From: an uncultured Porphyromonadaceae bacterium
Lineage (GTDB): Bacteria; Bacteroidota; Bacteroidia; Bacteroidales; Muribaculaceae
Reading direction: 5' to 3'
Assembly: GCA_947174235.1 (NCBI GenBank)
Contig: CAMWID010000037.1
Location: 1-34,795 of the forward strand
Length of the DNA stretch: 34,795 nt
Position 1 is the stretch's first letter, and each line of letters opens with the position of its first letter. The translations under genes and the position numbers were made by a program. The notes beneath the pieces were generated by a model. That model saw only the letters and a program-made list of their open reading frames with translations, was not told the origin of the DNA and ran no database searches. This document shows, piece after piece, positions 14,642-21,644 of the stretch.

Positions 14642-15153
14642 ACGCTCCATTAATGAAACAATACTCCGAAATGAAGAAGAAGCATCCGGATGCGGTGCTT
14701 CTCTTCAGATTAGGAGATTTCTATGAATGTCTCAATGAAGATGCAGTGGTGGCATCTTCTGTCCTTGGCATAACTTTAACCAGACGTGCAACGGGCAACG
14801 ATAAGTATATTGAACTTGCCGGATTTCCTCATCATGCCCTTGACCGGTATCTGTCAAGACTTGTCAGGGCAGGGAAGAGGGTTGCGATATGTGAGCAACT
14901 TGAAGATCCGAAACTTCAAAAGAAATTGGTAAAACGTGGCATTCCAACTCCAATAAGTGAACCAACTTATGATTTTATGCCTATTTTCTTGATTCTAAGC
15001 GACCTTTTCTGGATTCTTAATAAACTCCACATCTTTGAAGAAATACGCCTTAAAACGCAAGAATTGAAGACCCTTGCTGTTGGATTGGGAATCTCTCCAA
15101 GGAGGGCATTTGAAGAATGTTATGAAATCAAACAATCATCATTATTCGACTAA
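14638..15153 (+). CDS. stand-alone MutS domain I protein with clamp-binding tail
   Basis: 171 aa against about 850 for MutS. Residues 1-95 correspond to the mismatch-recognition domain [13 protein letters not shown] with the F-x-E motif (Phe28, Glu30) that in MutS stacks on the mismatch, then [30 protein letters not shown], and [10 protein letters not shown]. No clamp, ATPase or connector domains. The C-terminal half is a new helical segment ending QSSLFD, a good match to the sliding-clamp binding pentamer (Q-x-x-L-F). Such orphan MutS domains are frequent next to ArdC/RadC in Bacteroidales elements. It could compete with host mismatch repair. Confidence 0.85.
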   Translation: MNAPLMKQYSEMKKKHPDAVLLFRLGDFYECLNEDAVVASSVLGITLTRRATGNDKYIELAGFPHHALDRYLSRLVRAGKRVAICEQLEDPKLQKKLVKRGIPTPISEPTYDFMPIFLILSDLFWILNKLHIFEEIRLKTQELKTLAVGLGISPRRAFEECYEIKQSSLFD

Positions 15154-15156
15154 TAT

Positions 15157-15669
15157 ATGACCAGATACGAAAGATATAAAGAGCAACTGAGAAAGCTTGA
15201 AGAAAAGAAAAGCATATTGCTCCGGAGAGGAAGATTTATTGATGCCAATAATCTGAATTCCGATATACGAGAAATTGAGCTGCTTATCAAACAGGCTGAG
15301 GAATATGAGGAATCCAAGAAACCGCGACCACTACAAGAGATGGTATCTAAAAAAGAGCTTCATAAAATGGGAATAGTTCCTTTGATGATAGAATGCCATC
15401 TTATTGCCGACATGCTTGTAGAAGTGTCGTATATGGTAATGGATATATGCAAGAAGCACGGATTTACAGAGGTCTCGCTTATGCCTGAATTGAAAGATAT
15501 TATCAAGAGAGCGAATAAGTTTTCATCATTTCTTACAGAGATGAGTCCGGAACTCAGTAATCTACTTGTCAGGAATGAAACTCTCAACGGATCACTCCAC
15601 AAGAAGTATCTGAAATATATCGAACAGAGATTGAACCCGAAGAAGAAAGACAAGAAGAAAGACAAATGA
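15157..15669 (+). CDS. coiled-coil hypothetical protein, 170 aa
   Basis: Three bases after the previous stop, so co-translated with the MutS-domain gene. N-terminal coiled coil (YKEQLRKLEEKKSILLRR, DIREIELLIKQAEEYEES), a helical body and a very basic end (NPKKKDKKKDK). May work with the MutS-domain protein; no family recognised. Confidence 0.6.
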   Translation: MTRYERYKEQLRKLEEKKSILLRRGRFIDANNLNSDIREIELLIKQAEEYEESKKPRPLQEMVSKKELHKMGIVPLMIECHLIADMLVEVSYMVMDICKKHGFTEVSLMPELKDIIKRANKFSSFLTEMSPELSNLLVRNETLNGSLHKKYLKYIEQRLNPKKKDKKKDK

Positions 15670-15697
15670 TTAAAAATCATTAATCTGATTGAAAAAT

Positions 15698-15728
15698 TTT
15701 CATAAGTCACATAAAAGTAGTATCTTTG
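15698..15728 (+). promoter_or_regulatory. promoter of the candidate sRNA
   Basis: -7 box TATCTTTG (15721-15728), an exact TAnnTTTG. The -33 region holds TTTC (15698-15701) 19 bases upstream, one mismatch. The predicted transcription start is about 15733-15736. Confidence 0.7.
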
Positions 15729-15732
15729 CATA

Positions 15733-15803
15733 TTACTTTTAGTGTGCCTGAGAAATCAGGCAATTTTGGATGGCGCTGCCCGTGAGGGTCGCGTCTTTTT
15801 TTT
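15733..15803 (+). ncRNA. candidate trans-acting sRNA with anti-leader 5' end
   Basis: About 70 nt between an exact -7 box and a rho-independent terminator. Order: single-stranded TATTACTTTTAGTGT region (15731-15745), a perfect 6-bp hairpin with GAAA loop (GCCTGAGAAATCAGGC, 15746-15761), AATTTTGGAT linker, then the terminator hairpin and T8. The single-stranded part is the exact reverse complement of the ACACTAAAAGTAATA leader: 15 nt against the sites at 6734 and 11677, and 10-13 nt against six other genes. Pairing would cover the leader up to the start codon, so repression of translation is the natural prediction. A 60-codon ORF through this region starts with GTG and is not protein-like. The exact 5' end and the direction of the effect are inferred. 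Confidence 0.65.
15772..15803 (+). terminator. rho-independent terminator of the sRNA
   Basis: Stem GGCGCTGCCC / GGGTCGCGTC (10 positions, one T-C mismatch, two G-T pairs), GTGA loop, then eight T. It is the only GC-rich patch in this AT-rich intergenic region. Confidence 0.8.
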
Positions 15804-15864
15804 AAGACTTATGTATGATTATGATCATAAAATACTGATTGGTAGTAAAATAAATGCAATTTTG

Positions 15865-15896
15865 CTTGGTCAATTCAAAAAATATTACTACCTTTA
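15865..15896 (+). promoter_or_regulatory. early-type promoter
   Basis: -33 CTTG (15865-15868) with TTTG just upstream at 15861-15864, then -7 TACCTTTA (15889-15896). Downstream CACATCCAAACAAACTAAAAGTAA closely follows the leader of the 64-bp repeat. Confidence 0.6.
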
Positions 15897-15909
15897 CACA
15901 TCCAAACAA

Positions 15910-15920
15910 ACTAAAAGTAA
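15910..15920 (+). promoter_or_regulatory. ACTAAAAGTAA leader motif
   Basis: Five bases before ATG 15926; 11-nt complement to the sRNA encoded 110 bases upstream. Confidence 0.65.
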
Positions 15921-15925
15921 ATAAG

Positions 15926-16351
15926 ATGTTACAATCAGAATTTAAAGAAAGAACAGGAGTTGAAGTAACCACCGATGAATTTGAAGCGATCCATATCGTC
16001 TACATGGCATCAGACCTTGACAAAGATGAATTCTGCAAGACGTGGTGCAAGATGAATGCAAGCAGAGTTCGTAAAGCCAAGGAATGGGCAAAATCAAAAG
16101 AAGAAGAGCGCAATCTCAAAGATTCTCTCATAGAAATAAGAAACAAGCTGTCATCTGAAGTGATGAATGGAGGCAATCTTCCATTGACAATAGCCTTCCT
16201 CTCAGACAAGGAGCTTACTCTTCTTGAAAAGGTCGGAATTGAAATTCAGATAAGTGAGAAGGAAATGGTGGAATATGGATATCCATTCCAGAGATTCCAT
16301 GACATCTCAGAGACGAGATACAAGATTGAGAAATATCTCAACATAGCATAA
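15926..16351 (+). CDS. hypothetical protein, 141 aa
   Basis: Start chosen directly after the leader motif. MLQSEFKERTGVEVTTDEFEAIHIVYMAS is a short helix-turn-helix-like opening; then KDEFCKTWCKMNASRVRKAKEWAKSKEEE, a helical region, and a C-terminal alpha/beta part. In Bacteroidales elements proteins beginning EFxERTGxxVTxxEF-xI-xxYM are common beside anti-restriction genes; function unassigned. Confidence 0.65.
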   Translation: MLQSEFKERTGVEVTTDEFEAIHIVYMASDLDKDEFCKTWCKMNASRVRKAKEWAKSKEEERNLKDSLIEIRNKLSSEVMNGGNLPLTIAFLSDKELTLLEKVGIEIQISEKEMVEYGYPFQRFHDISETRYKIEKYLNIA

Positions 16352-16385
16352 ATAATCATGTGGAGGTGAGATTCCTCCCCACTAA

Positions 16386-16396
16386 CACTAAAAGTA
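16386..16396 (+). promoter_or_regulatory. CACTAAAAGTA leader motif
   Basis: One base before the ATG at 16398. It is preceded by a small GGAGG/CCTCC hairpin (about 16361-16377). Confidence 0.55.
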
Positions 16397-16397
16397 T

Positions 16398-16457
16398 ATG
16401 GACGGAAGAACTGCAACATTGAAAGTGCCGTATCGAGGATATACGAAGTACTACTAA
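16398..16457 (+). CDS. 19-codon ORF behind a leader motif
   Basis: MDGRTATLKVPYRGYTKYY then TAA. Kept only because the start codon has the same leader as the genes around it; too short to judge by content. Could be a leader peptide or a truncated gene. Confidence 0.35.
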   Translation: MDGRTATLKVPYRGYTKYY

Positions 16458-16474
16458 TTCAGTACTGGACTACA

Positions 16475-16558
16475 ATGTATAAGTGGGAAGTAGAGATAAT
16501 TGAATCCGGCAAACGATTGTTCGTCTACGAAGACGAGTTTTCTCTTAATTTCGACTAA
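16475..16558 (+). CDS. 27-codon ORF
   Basis: MYKWEVEIIESGKRLFVYED, then EFSLNFD; alternating strand-like pattern that looks protein-coding. Starts 17 bases after the previous stop in a different frame and ends just before the next promoter. Either a very small protein or a gene remnant. Confidence 0.4.
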   Translation: MYKWEVEIIESGKRLFVYEDEFSLNFD

Positions 16559-16561
16559 AAT

Positions 16562-16595
16562 GTATTTGAAAAATAAATATATTTCATTAAATTTG
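16562..16595 (+). promoter_or_regulatory. promoter of the modification cluster with the 19-bp palindrome
   Basis: GTATTTGAAAAATAAATAT (16562-16580) covers the -33 TTTG (16565-16568); 19-base spacer; -7 TAAATTTG (16588-16595). The ATG of the next gene is only 7 bases after the -7 box, so the mRNA should be leaderless or nearly so. Confidence 0.75.
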
Positions 16596-16602
16596 CACAG
16601 GA

Positions 16603-17709
16603 ATGACCTCAAAACGCACAAAATACGATTATTTGATAGTTGGAGCCGGATTGTTCGGTTCCACGTTTGCATACCTTGCTTCTCAGGCAGGGAAGAAATG
16701 TCTTGTTATAGATAAGCGTAATCATGTCGGTGGATGCTGCTATTCAAGAAAATCCTTTGGGATAGACGTTCATTTGTATGGTCCCCATATATTCCATACC
16801 TCCAACAAGGAAACGTGGGAATTTGTAGATTCTCTAAGTCCAATGAGACCATTCTACAATCAACCTCTTGCGTTTTATAGGGGAGAGATTTTCAATCTTC
16901 CTTTCAACATGAATACTTTCAGACAGATTTATGGTGAGTATATTCCTGAGAATATTGAAAGATTGATTGAAAGAGACTTGATCATCACTGACGAACCTGC
17001 GAATCTTGAAGAGTATGCTCTTGCGACAGTTGGCAAGACTATCTACGAGAAATTGATAAAAGGCTACACTGAAAAACAATGGGGGAAGAAATGTAGTGAT
17101 TTGCCTGCCTCATTGATTAAGAGACTACCTTTGAGAATGACGTATGATAATACCTATTTCTCAGACCAATATCAGGGGGTTCCCAAGAATGGATATGATC
17201 ACCTGTTTGCTCAATTGCTTAAAGATTGTGATGTCGCTGTAGGTTATGATTATTTTAGCAATCCGGATCTATTCAGCCATATTGCTGATAGAACACTTTA
17301 CACAGGGAGGTTGGATGAGTGGTTTGGAGAGAAGACACTTGAGTTTCGTGGTCTGAAATTTGAACATAAGATTCTTCCGGTGCTTAATCATCAGGGATGT
17401 GCGGTCATTAATTACACCGATTCATGTCTTCCATATACAAGGATCACTGAGCATAAGCATTTTAATCCTGAGAATGATAGCAAGTGTTGTACAATCATAA
17501 CTTATGAGACCCCGGTTTCAGGTTCAGACACAGGAGCGGTTGAATGCTATCCTATACCAACAGAAAGAAATTTGAAACTCCACGAAATGTACTGTGGTAA
17601 AGTTTTAAATGTGATTTTTGGTGGCAGACTTGCTGATTACAGATATTACAACATGGACACCACTATAGAAAAAGCTATGCTGTTATGGAAAAGAGAACAG
17701 ATGTTATAA
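16603..17709 (+). CDS. glf: UDP-galactopyranose mutase
   Basis: 368 aa, the standard length of bacterial UGM. FAD-dependent flavoenzyme interconverting UDP-galactopyranose and UDP-galactofuranose. Rossmann motif VGAGLFGST (Gly14, Gly16, Gly19) followed by VIDKRNHVGG; YGPHIFHTSN; the conserved central YTEKQWGKKCSDLP; the substrate-site segment DNTYFSDQYQGVPKNGY; and the C-terminal GRLADYRYYNMDTTIEKA. Complete, with no missing motif. In cells it supplies Galf for polysaccharides; in a phage beside a glycosyltransferase it suggests a furanose sugar donor for DNA, capsid or host glycan modification. First gene of a tightly packed operon; overlaps the GNAT gene by 25 bases. Confidence 0.95.
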   Translation: MTSKRTKYDYLIVGAGLFGSTFAYLASQAGKKCLVIDKRNHVGGCCYSRKSFGIDVHLYGPHIFHTSNKETWEFVDSLSPMRPFYNQPLAFYRGEIFNLPFNMNTFRQIYGEYIPENIERLIERDLIITDEPANLEEYALATVGKTIYEKLIKGYTEKQWGKKCSDLPASLIKRLPLRMTYDNTYFSDQYQGVPKNGYDHLFAQLLKDCDVAVGYDYFSNPDLFSHIADRTLYTGRLDEWFGEKTLEFRGLKFEHKILPVLNHQGCAVINYTDSCLPYTRITEHKHFNPENDSKCCTIITYETPVSGSDTGAVECYPIPTERNLKLHEMYCGKVLNVIFGGRLADYRYYNMDTTIEKAMLLWKREQML

Positions 17710-18200
17710 TAGAACCTCTCAACACGTATCATGCCGAACATACATGGTTGCTAAGAAACAATCCTGCGTTGTGGCAATACACTGAATGTGACACGCCATT
17801 GCCTGCAACTCTCCAATCTGAGCAACAGGCATATCTTTTCTATACTCAACAGAAAAACAACCGTAGATATGCAGTGAAATTTAATGGCAGGTGTATCGGT
17901 GTGGTATCATTGAAGCAGATAGGGTATGGAACAGCCGCTATTGGATATTATATCCTTGATGATTCCATGCACGGGGAGGGGATATGTACTGAGGCGGTCA
18001 GACAACTGATGAGAATCGGATTTGAAGAATTTGATCTTGATTTACTTTATATATGGGTAAACTCAGATAACATCCCATCATTCCGCGTGGCTCAGAAACT
18101 TGGATTCTATAGCGTGGGGCTATCATTTACTAAAAGTAATGTTCACAGATTTGAAATGACGAGAACTGTATGGATAAACAAGAAAAACGAATTGAGGTAA
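17685..18200 (+). CDS. GNAT N-acetyltransferase (RimJ/RimL type)
   Basis: 171 aa. Motif order of GNATs: an opening LRNNPALWQY helix, central GVVSLKQIGYGTAAIGYYI strands, the acetyl-CoA loop region MHGEGICTEAVRQLMRIGF (Q/R-x-x-G-x-G/A variant GEGICT), and the late NIPSFRVAQKLGFYSVG strand typical of RimJ/RimL. Acetyl-CoA donor; the acceptor is not deducible and could be a sugar nucleotide, an amino-sugar or a protein. Overlaps both neighbours in other frames, so expression is coupled. An ACTAAAAGTAATG copy inside it (18128-18140) is probably chance. Confidence 0.88.
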   Translation: MEKRTDVIIEPLNTYHAEHTWLLRNNPALWQYTECDTPLPATLQSEQQAYLFYTQQKNNRRYAVKFNGRCIGVVSLKQIGYGTAAIGYYILDDSMHGEGICTEAVRQLMRIGFEEFDLDLLYIWVNSDNIPSFRVAQKLGFYSVGLSFTKSNVHRFEMTRTVWINKKNELR

Positions 18201-18796
18201 TTGAGCTTGAAGTTCGACAGCTGAACCACGGCTTCCCTAACCCGCGCAAGAAACCTACCCCCAAGAAGAAAGCTGCTCTGCAGGATTCTCTTGAAAAGCT
18301 TGGAGACTTTGGTGTAATTGTCATAGACGAGAACAACGATGTCATATCAGGAAATCAGAGATGCAAGGTTCTTATGGAACTTGATCCGGCTACCAAAGTA
18401 TTATGCAAACGTCTTATCGGCTACTCTGAATCAGAAAAGAAAGCCGTCAATATTAAAGCCAACACCCATGCCGGTGAGTTCGATATGAAGATGCTCGCTG
18501 ATTGGACAGCAGACCTCCGGATAGATCTCAGTAGCGACCTTAAATCTCCTGAAGTCATGGATCCAAAGATAAAAGGCATGGATCTTCTGAGATTCGAGAA
18601 GTACGATTATGTCATGATTGCATGTCGGTCAGAACCGGACTATCTCAATCTTCTCCGAAGCCTTGGGTTGGAAGGAAAGACTGTTACTGTAGGTGATGAT
18701 AAGACAAAAGGCAGGAAGATTAAATGCCGCGCTATTTGGTATGATGATATGAAAGCCCAGATAATCTCCAAGGAAGAAGCAAATGACAACACTTGA
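18170..18796 (+). CDS. ParB/sulfiredoxin-like fold protein
   Basis: 208 aa. Residues about 8-80 form a ParB N-terminal-like domain: VIELEVRQLNHG strand, KKAALQDSLEKLG helix, then VIDENNDVISGNQRCKVLMEL, which carries the G-x-x-R signature (Gly61, Arg64) of the nucleotide-binding loop. The rest is a helical and beta domain without the HTH of chromosomal ParB. Stand-alone ParB-like domains of this kind are ATPases/CTPases or nucleases repeatedly found in predicted phage DNA-base modification clusters. Shares 31 and 14 bases with the genes on each side. Confidence 0.8.
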   Translation: MDKQEKRIEVIELEVRQLNHGFPNPRKKPTPKKKAALQDSLEKLGDFGVIVIDENNDVISGNQRCKVLMELDPATKVLCKRLIGYSESEKKAVNIKANTHAGEFDMKMLADWTADLRIDLSSDLKSPEVMDPKIKGMDLLRFEKYDYVMIACRSEPDYLNLLRSLGLEGKTVTVGDDKTKGRKIKCRAIWYDDMKAQIISKEEANDNT

Positions 18797-19526
18797 AAAT
18801 GGCAAGACATTCGGCATATATGTTATGTCGTACCAACGCTCGGACAAAATCATTACCCAAGACTTGTTTGAGTACTGCACATATGTTGTCCGTGAAGATG
18901 AGGCAGAGAAATATCGTGCCAACGGTGTAAGAAATCTGCTTGTCATTCCCAAAAATTGTCCATGTTGGAATTTCATGGATACACTTTGGTGGACTATTTG
19001 GAACACTCCTGAAGATGTCATATTCATTGCAGACGATGATATAAGATATTTTAGCTATCGTACAGATAAATCCACCCCAATCACTAATGACAATTACCAA
19101 GATCCTGTTGCAACTGCAACGGAAGAGATAGAGAGAATCGGATGTCTGTTGTCTGACCTCAATCTCGGATTGGCATACGATGGACCACAAAAAGCATTGT
19201 ATTGCTATGACAAAGAATTTGGGTTCAAAGGGATGTGCGGTCATTGCAGATGGATCAACAAGTCAGGTCTCAAAGCCAAGTATGATTATAAAGATGCAGC
19301 ATCGTCAGATATTGACATGGTATTCCAGGAATTGCTTATGAACCGGATAACTATCCAGCCTAAATATTTCCTCAGCAATGCCGGATCAATGGAAACCAAC
19401 AAAGGAGGCGTCACCATGACAAGACAACAGACTGTTGATCTGCGCATGGAAATGGAAAACAAATGGTGGCCTTATTATGAGTATGACATCAAGAAGAATA
19501 TCGGAAAAATAAACATTAAAAGATAA
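18783..19526 (+). CDS. glycosyltransferase, TET/JBP-associated type
   Basis: 247 aa. GT-A-like: opening GIYVMSYQRSDKIITQDLF (nucleotide-sugar strand and S-Y-x-R motif), then VIPKNC and the metal-binding triad VIFIADDDI (Asp84-Asp86). Later GFKGMCGHCRWINKSGLKA, and a DIDMVFQELL acceptor/catalytic segment. This architecture matches the family first noted beside TET/JBP dioxygenases in phages, which is thought to glycosylate modified pyrimidines; I recognise it by motif order, not by search. No TET/JBP or hydroxymethylase is visible in the window. Plausible acceptors are DNA bases or virion proteins; the donor may be UDP-Galf made by the first gene. Confidence 0.75.
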   Translation: MTTLENGKTFGIYVMSYQRSDKIITQDLFEYCTYVVREDEAEKYRANGVRNLLVIPKNCPCWNFMDTLWWTIWNTPEDVIFIADDDIRYFSYRTDKSTPITNDNYQDPVATATEEIERIGCLLSDLNLGLAYDGPQKALYCYDKEFGFKGMCGHCRWINKSGLKAKYDYKDAASSDIDMVFQELLMNRITIQPKYFLSNAGSMETNKGGVTMTRQQTVDLRMEMENKWWPYYEYDIKKNIGKINIKR

Positions 19527-19531
19527 TCATC

Positions 19532-20560
19532 ATGAGAGATTTCAATGTATTGTTCACATGCTGCGGAATGCATGTCAGCGAGAGAATAAGTAACCTCAGG
19601 GATAACGAGGACAATGCCATAGTCAAAGTCTATGCTTGTAATTGCAACGCAGACAACCTCCCTTATGGACTTGACGTTGAGGGATGCTTTGTCGTCCCCC
19701 CAATTCATCATCCTGATTATATAGATGCGATTGTAGGAATATGTAAAGAGAATGATATAGACGTTATCATTCCGAATGTAACGCTTGAACTTCAGTTCAT
19801 GGCAGACCATAGGGAGGATTTTGAGAAGCATGGGATAAAGGTCTCTATCGCGTCATCTGAGGCAATAAAAATCTCCAACAATAAACTACACCTTTACGAG
19901 CGTTACGCGACTCTCATGCCGCCTACAATAGCCACAACGAGTTTCCAAGATCTTCTCTCATTTGATGCTTCCATCCCATACGACCACAGATTATGTGTGA
20001 AGCTCACTGACCACTGCGGGGGAAACGGATTTGCCATTCTTGATGATGAGAAGGCGAGAGACATGACTCTGTTCAACCGGTATGGAGAGAATCGTTATGT
20101 GTCCTATGATGAAATGGAGGAGGTTATGCGAAATCTTGATAAATCCATTCTTGTGCAGGAATACATAGACGGAAAGGATTACTCCATATCAGCTCTTGCA
20201 ATCCGTGGAGAAGTCAAGTATATGGTAGGATATTTAGGACATGTTATGTCTTTTGGAGCCATTGAATACGGCGAGATTTATAGTAATCGCCTTGCTGAAG
20301 ACATCGTTCATGATATATGTCGAGACCTCGACCTTGACGGTAATGTGTGCTTTGATTTCAGGATTGACAAAGATTGTAAAGTTTATCTGCTTGAAATAAA
20401 TCCTCGTGTAAATGCTTCTTTGCCCTTTGTCGCGAAAGCCGGAATCAATATGCTTTATCTGCGCTGCAAACAGCTTCTTGGATATTCTATTGATGGCTCA
20501 TATCCAATCAAAGGAAGGTTGAAGATGAAGAAATATCATGAATCTAAATACTTTTATTAA
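19532..20560 (+). CDS. ATP-grasp ligase (carbamoyl-phosphate synthase/PylC-like)
   Basis: 342 aa. Pre-ATP-grasp N-terminal domain with NVLFTCCGMHVSERISNLRD; ATP-grasp core with KLTDHCGGNGFAIL (phosphate loop), ILVQEYIDGKDYSISALAIR (lid/adenine region) and VYLLEINPRVNAS (metal ligands Glu and Asn of E-I-N-P-R). It joins a carboxylate to an amine or hydroxyl nucleophile with ATP. In a modification cluster it could couple an amino acid or similar acid to a sugar or base. Starts 5 bases after the glycosyltransferase stop. Confidence 0.88.
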   Translation: MRDFNVLFTCCGMHVSERISNLRDNEDNAIVKVYACNCNADNLPYGLDVEGCFVVPPIHHPDYIDAIVGICKENDIDVIIPNVTLELQFMADHREDFEKHGIKVSIASSEAIKISNNKLHLYERYATLMPPTIATTSFQDLLSFDASIPYDHRLCVKLTDHCGGNGFAILDDEKARDMTLFNRYGENRYVSYDEMEEVMRNLDKSILVQEYIDGKDYSISALAIRGEVKYMVGYLGHVMSFGAIEYGEIYSNRLAEDIVHDICRDLDLDGNVCFDFRIDKDCKVYLLEINPRVNASLPFVAKAGINMLYLRCKQLLGYSIDGSYPIKGRLKMKKYHESKYFY

Positions 20561-20583
20561 TTATTGATTATTAGTGATTTATA

Positions 20584-20615
20584 TTTGTAAATCTCACTAA
20601 ATTTCATTATCTTTA
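20584..20615 (+). promoter_or_regulatory. promoter before the RarA-like/terminase segment
   Basis: TTTG (20584-20587), 20-base spacer, TATCTTTA (20608-20615). The surrounding AGTGATTTATATTTGTAAAT and CTCACT form an imperfect inverted repeat, different from the 19-bp element. Confidence 0.6.
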
Positions 20616-20633
20616 CATATTACATTTATTTAT

Positions 20634-21644
20634 ATGGGAAAAGAACAGGCGAAGTCCAGAAATGGACACAGCATATTTGAAATATCCTCTCTCATACAGA
20701 AGGCTCTTAGACGGTCTGACACGCGGATGGCTCTATATGCCGCCGCCGAGATGTTACCGAAATATCGGAACTATCTTTGGAAACGTCTTCTCACTGTCTC
20801 TGCCGAGGATTGCCATGATATGGTTACGCAAAAGATTATGAAGTTGCATAGCGAAGACATATGCACAGCTACAGGCTACAGCAACGAACCAATTGAAAAG
20901 GCAATCTCCATACTCCTTGGCGCAAGAAAGAATCGTGACGGTGATTATTATGCATGTAATCTTTTCAATTCGCGAGATAAAAGAACGTTTGATACAGGAT
21001 ATGGTAAAGAAATTTTTGATGCTGAATCAGCCACTAAAAACGGTCATAGCTGTTACTTCCTCCGAGAAGTATTTAACCGGGCTATAGATATTCTTGATTA
21101 TGACAATGCCGGATATGCCGCTAATGAAATCAGGGTATATTATCCCAAATTCTGTTGGGAAATGATTGTCAACAAAGCATCAACGCTTGGCTATCCTCTC
21201 TTGACAAAAGAGGTTAGGGCATTGAAGGATGCCGACAAGCAAACAAACGGTGACAATACGCTTCTCTTCCGGTCTAAGGCTATAGTCCTTATGATAAAGG
21301 CTATAAAATACAAGAGTTTATCGGATTTGATTCCCGATGAAGAGATAGAAGAATATGTTTCGTTATCCGATGCGCCTGTTGAGCGACAAAGATTGCCCGA
21401 TTATGTGTACGACTGCCATACATATATTGGCAAAGCCAGAGGAAAGACAAAGAAAGAATTTGTCAGGGCAGAACAATCAGCTTTGAGACCATTGAAAAAA
21501 GGTCTGTTCGATGATGCCTCCTGGGAAAGGTTTTTCTTCATGTCTGAACATGGATTCTGGACTGAAGAATATACTCCTCATCCAAGTGAAGCGAGAGTTA
21601 AAGAAATAGAAAATAATAAAACCCCATCATTATTCGATTTATGA
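20634..21644 (+). CDS. RarA/MgsA C-terminal-like protein with possible clamp-binding tail
   Basis: 336 aa. IQKALRRSDTRMALYAAAEMLPKYRN, then LWKRLLTVSAEDC, is the helical signature of the RarA/MgsA (WRNIP1) C-terminal domain (S-x-R-G-S-D-x-x-A-A-L-Y-W-L-A-R-M, R-R-L-x-x-x-A-S-E-D) but with no AAA+ ATPase in front. The remainder is helical and the last residues are KTPSLFDL, resembling sliding-clamp ligands. Bacteroidales phages often carry this orphan domain next to replication or packaging genes. Overlaps the next ATG by 4 bases. Confidence 0.65.
   Translation: MGKEQAKSRNGHSIFEISSLIQKALRRSDTRMALYAAAEMLPKYRNYLWKRLLTVSAEDCHDMVTQKIMKLHSEDICTATGYSNEPIEKAISILLGARKNRDGDYYACNLFNSRDKRTFDTGYGKEIFDAESATKNGHSCYFLREVFNRAIDILDYDNAGYAANEIRVYYPKFCWEMIVNKASTLGYPLLTKEVRALKDADKQTNGDNTLLFRSKAIVLMIKAIKYKSLSDLIPDEEIEEYVSLSDAPVERQRLPDYVYDCHTYIGKARGKTKKEFVRAEQSALRPLKKGLFDDASWERFFFMSEHGFWTEEYTPHPSEARVKEIENNKTPSLFDL

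Noticed and set aside
15742..15924. 60-codon ORF across the sRNA and terminator
   Set aside because: Starts with GTG, runs through a rho-independent terminator and the next promoter, and the translation has no protein-like pattern.
18128..18140. ACTAAAAGTAATG copy as a further regulon member
   Set aside because: It lies inside the GNAT coding sequence, is followed only by a 6-codon ORF, and is 30 bases from the ParB-like start; chance or at most a weak site.
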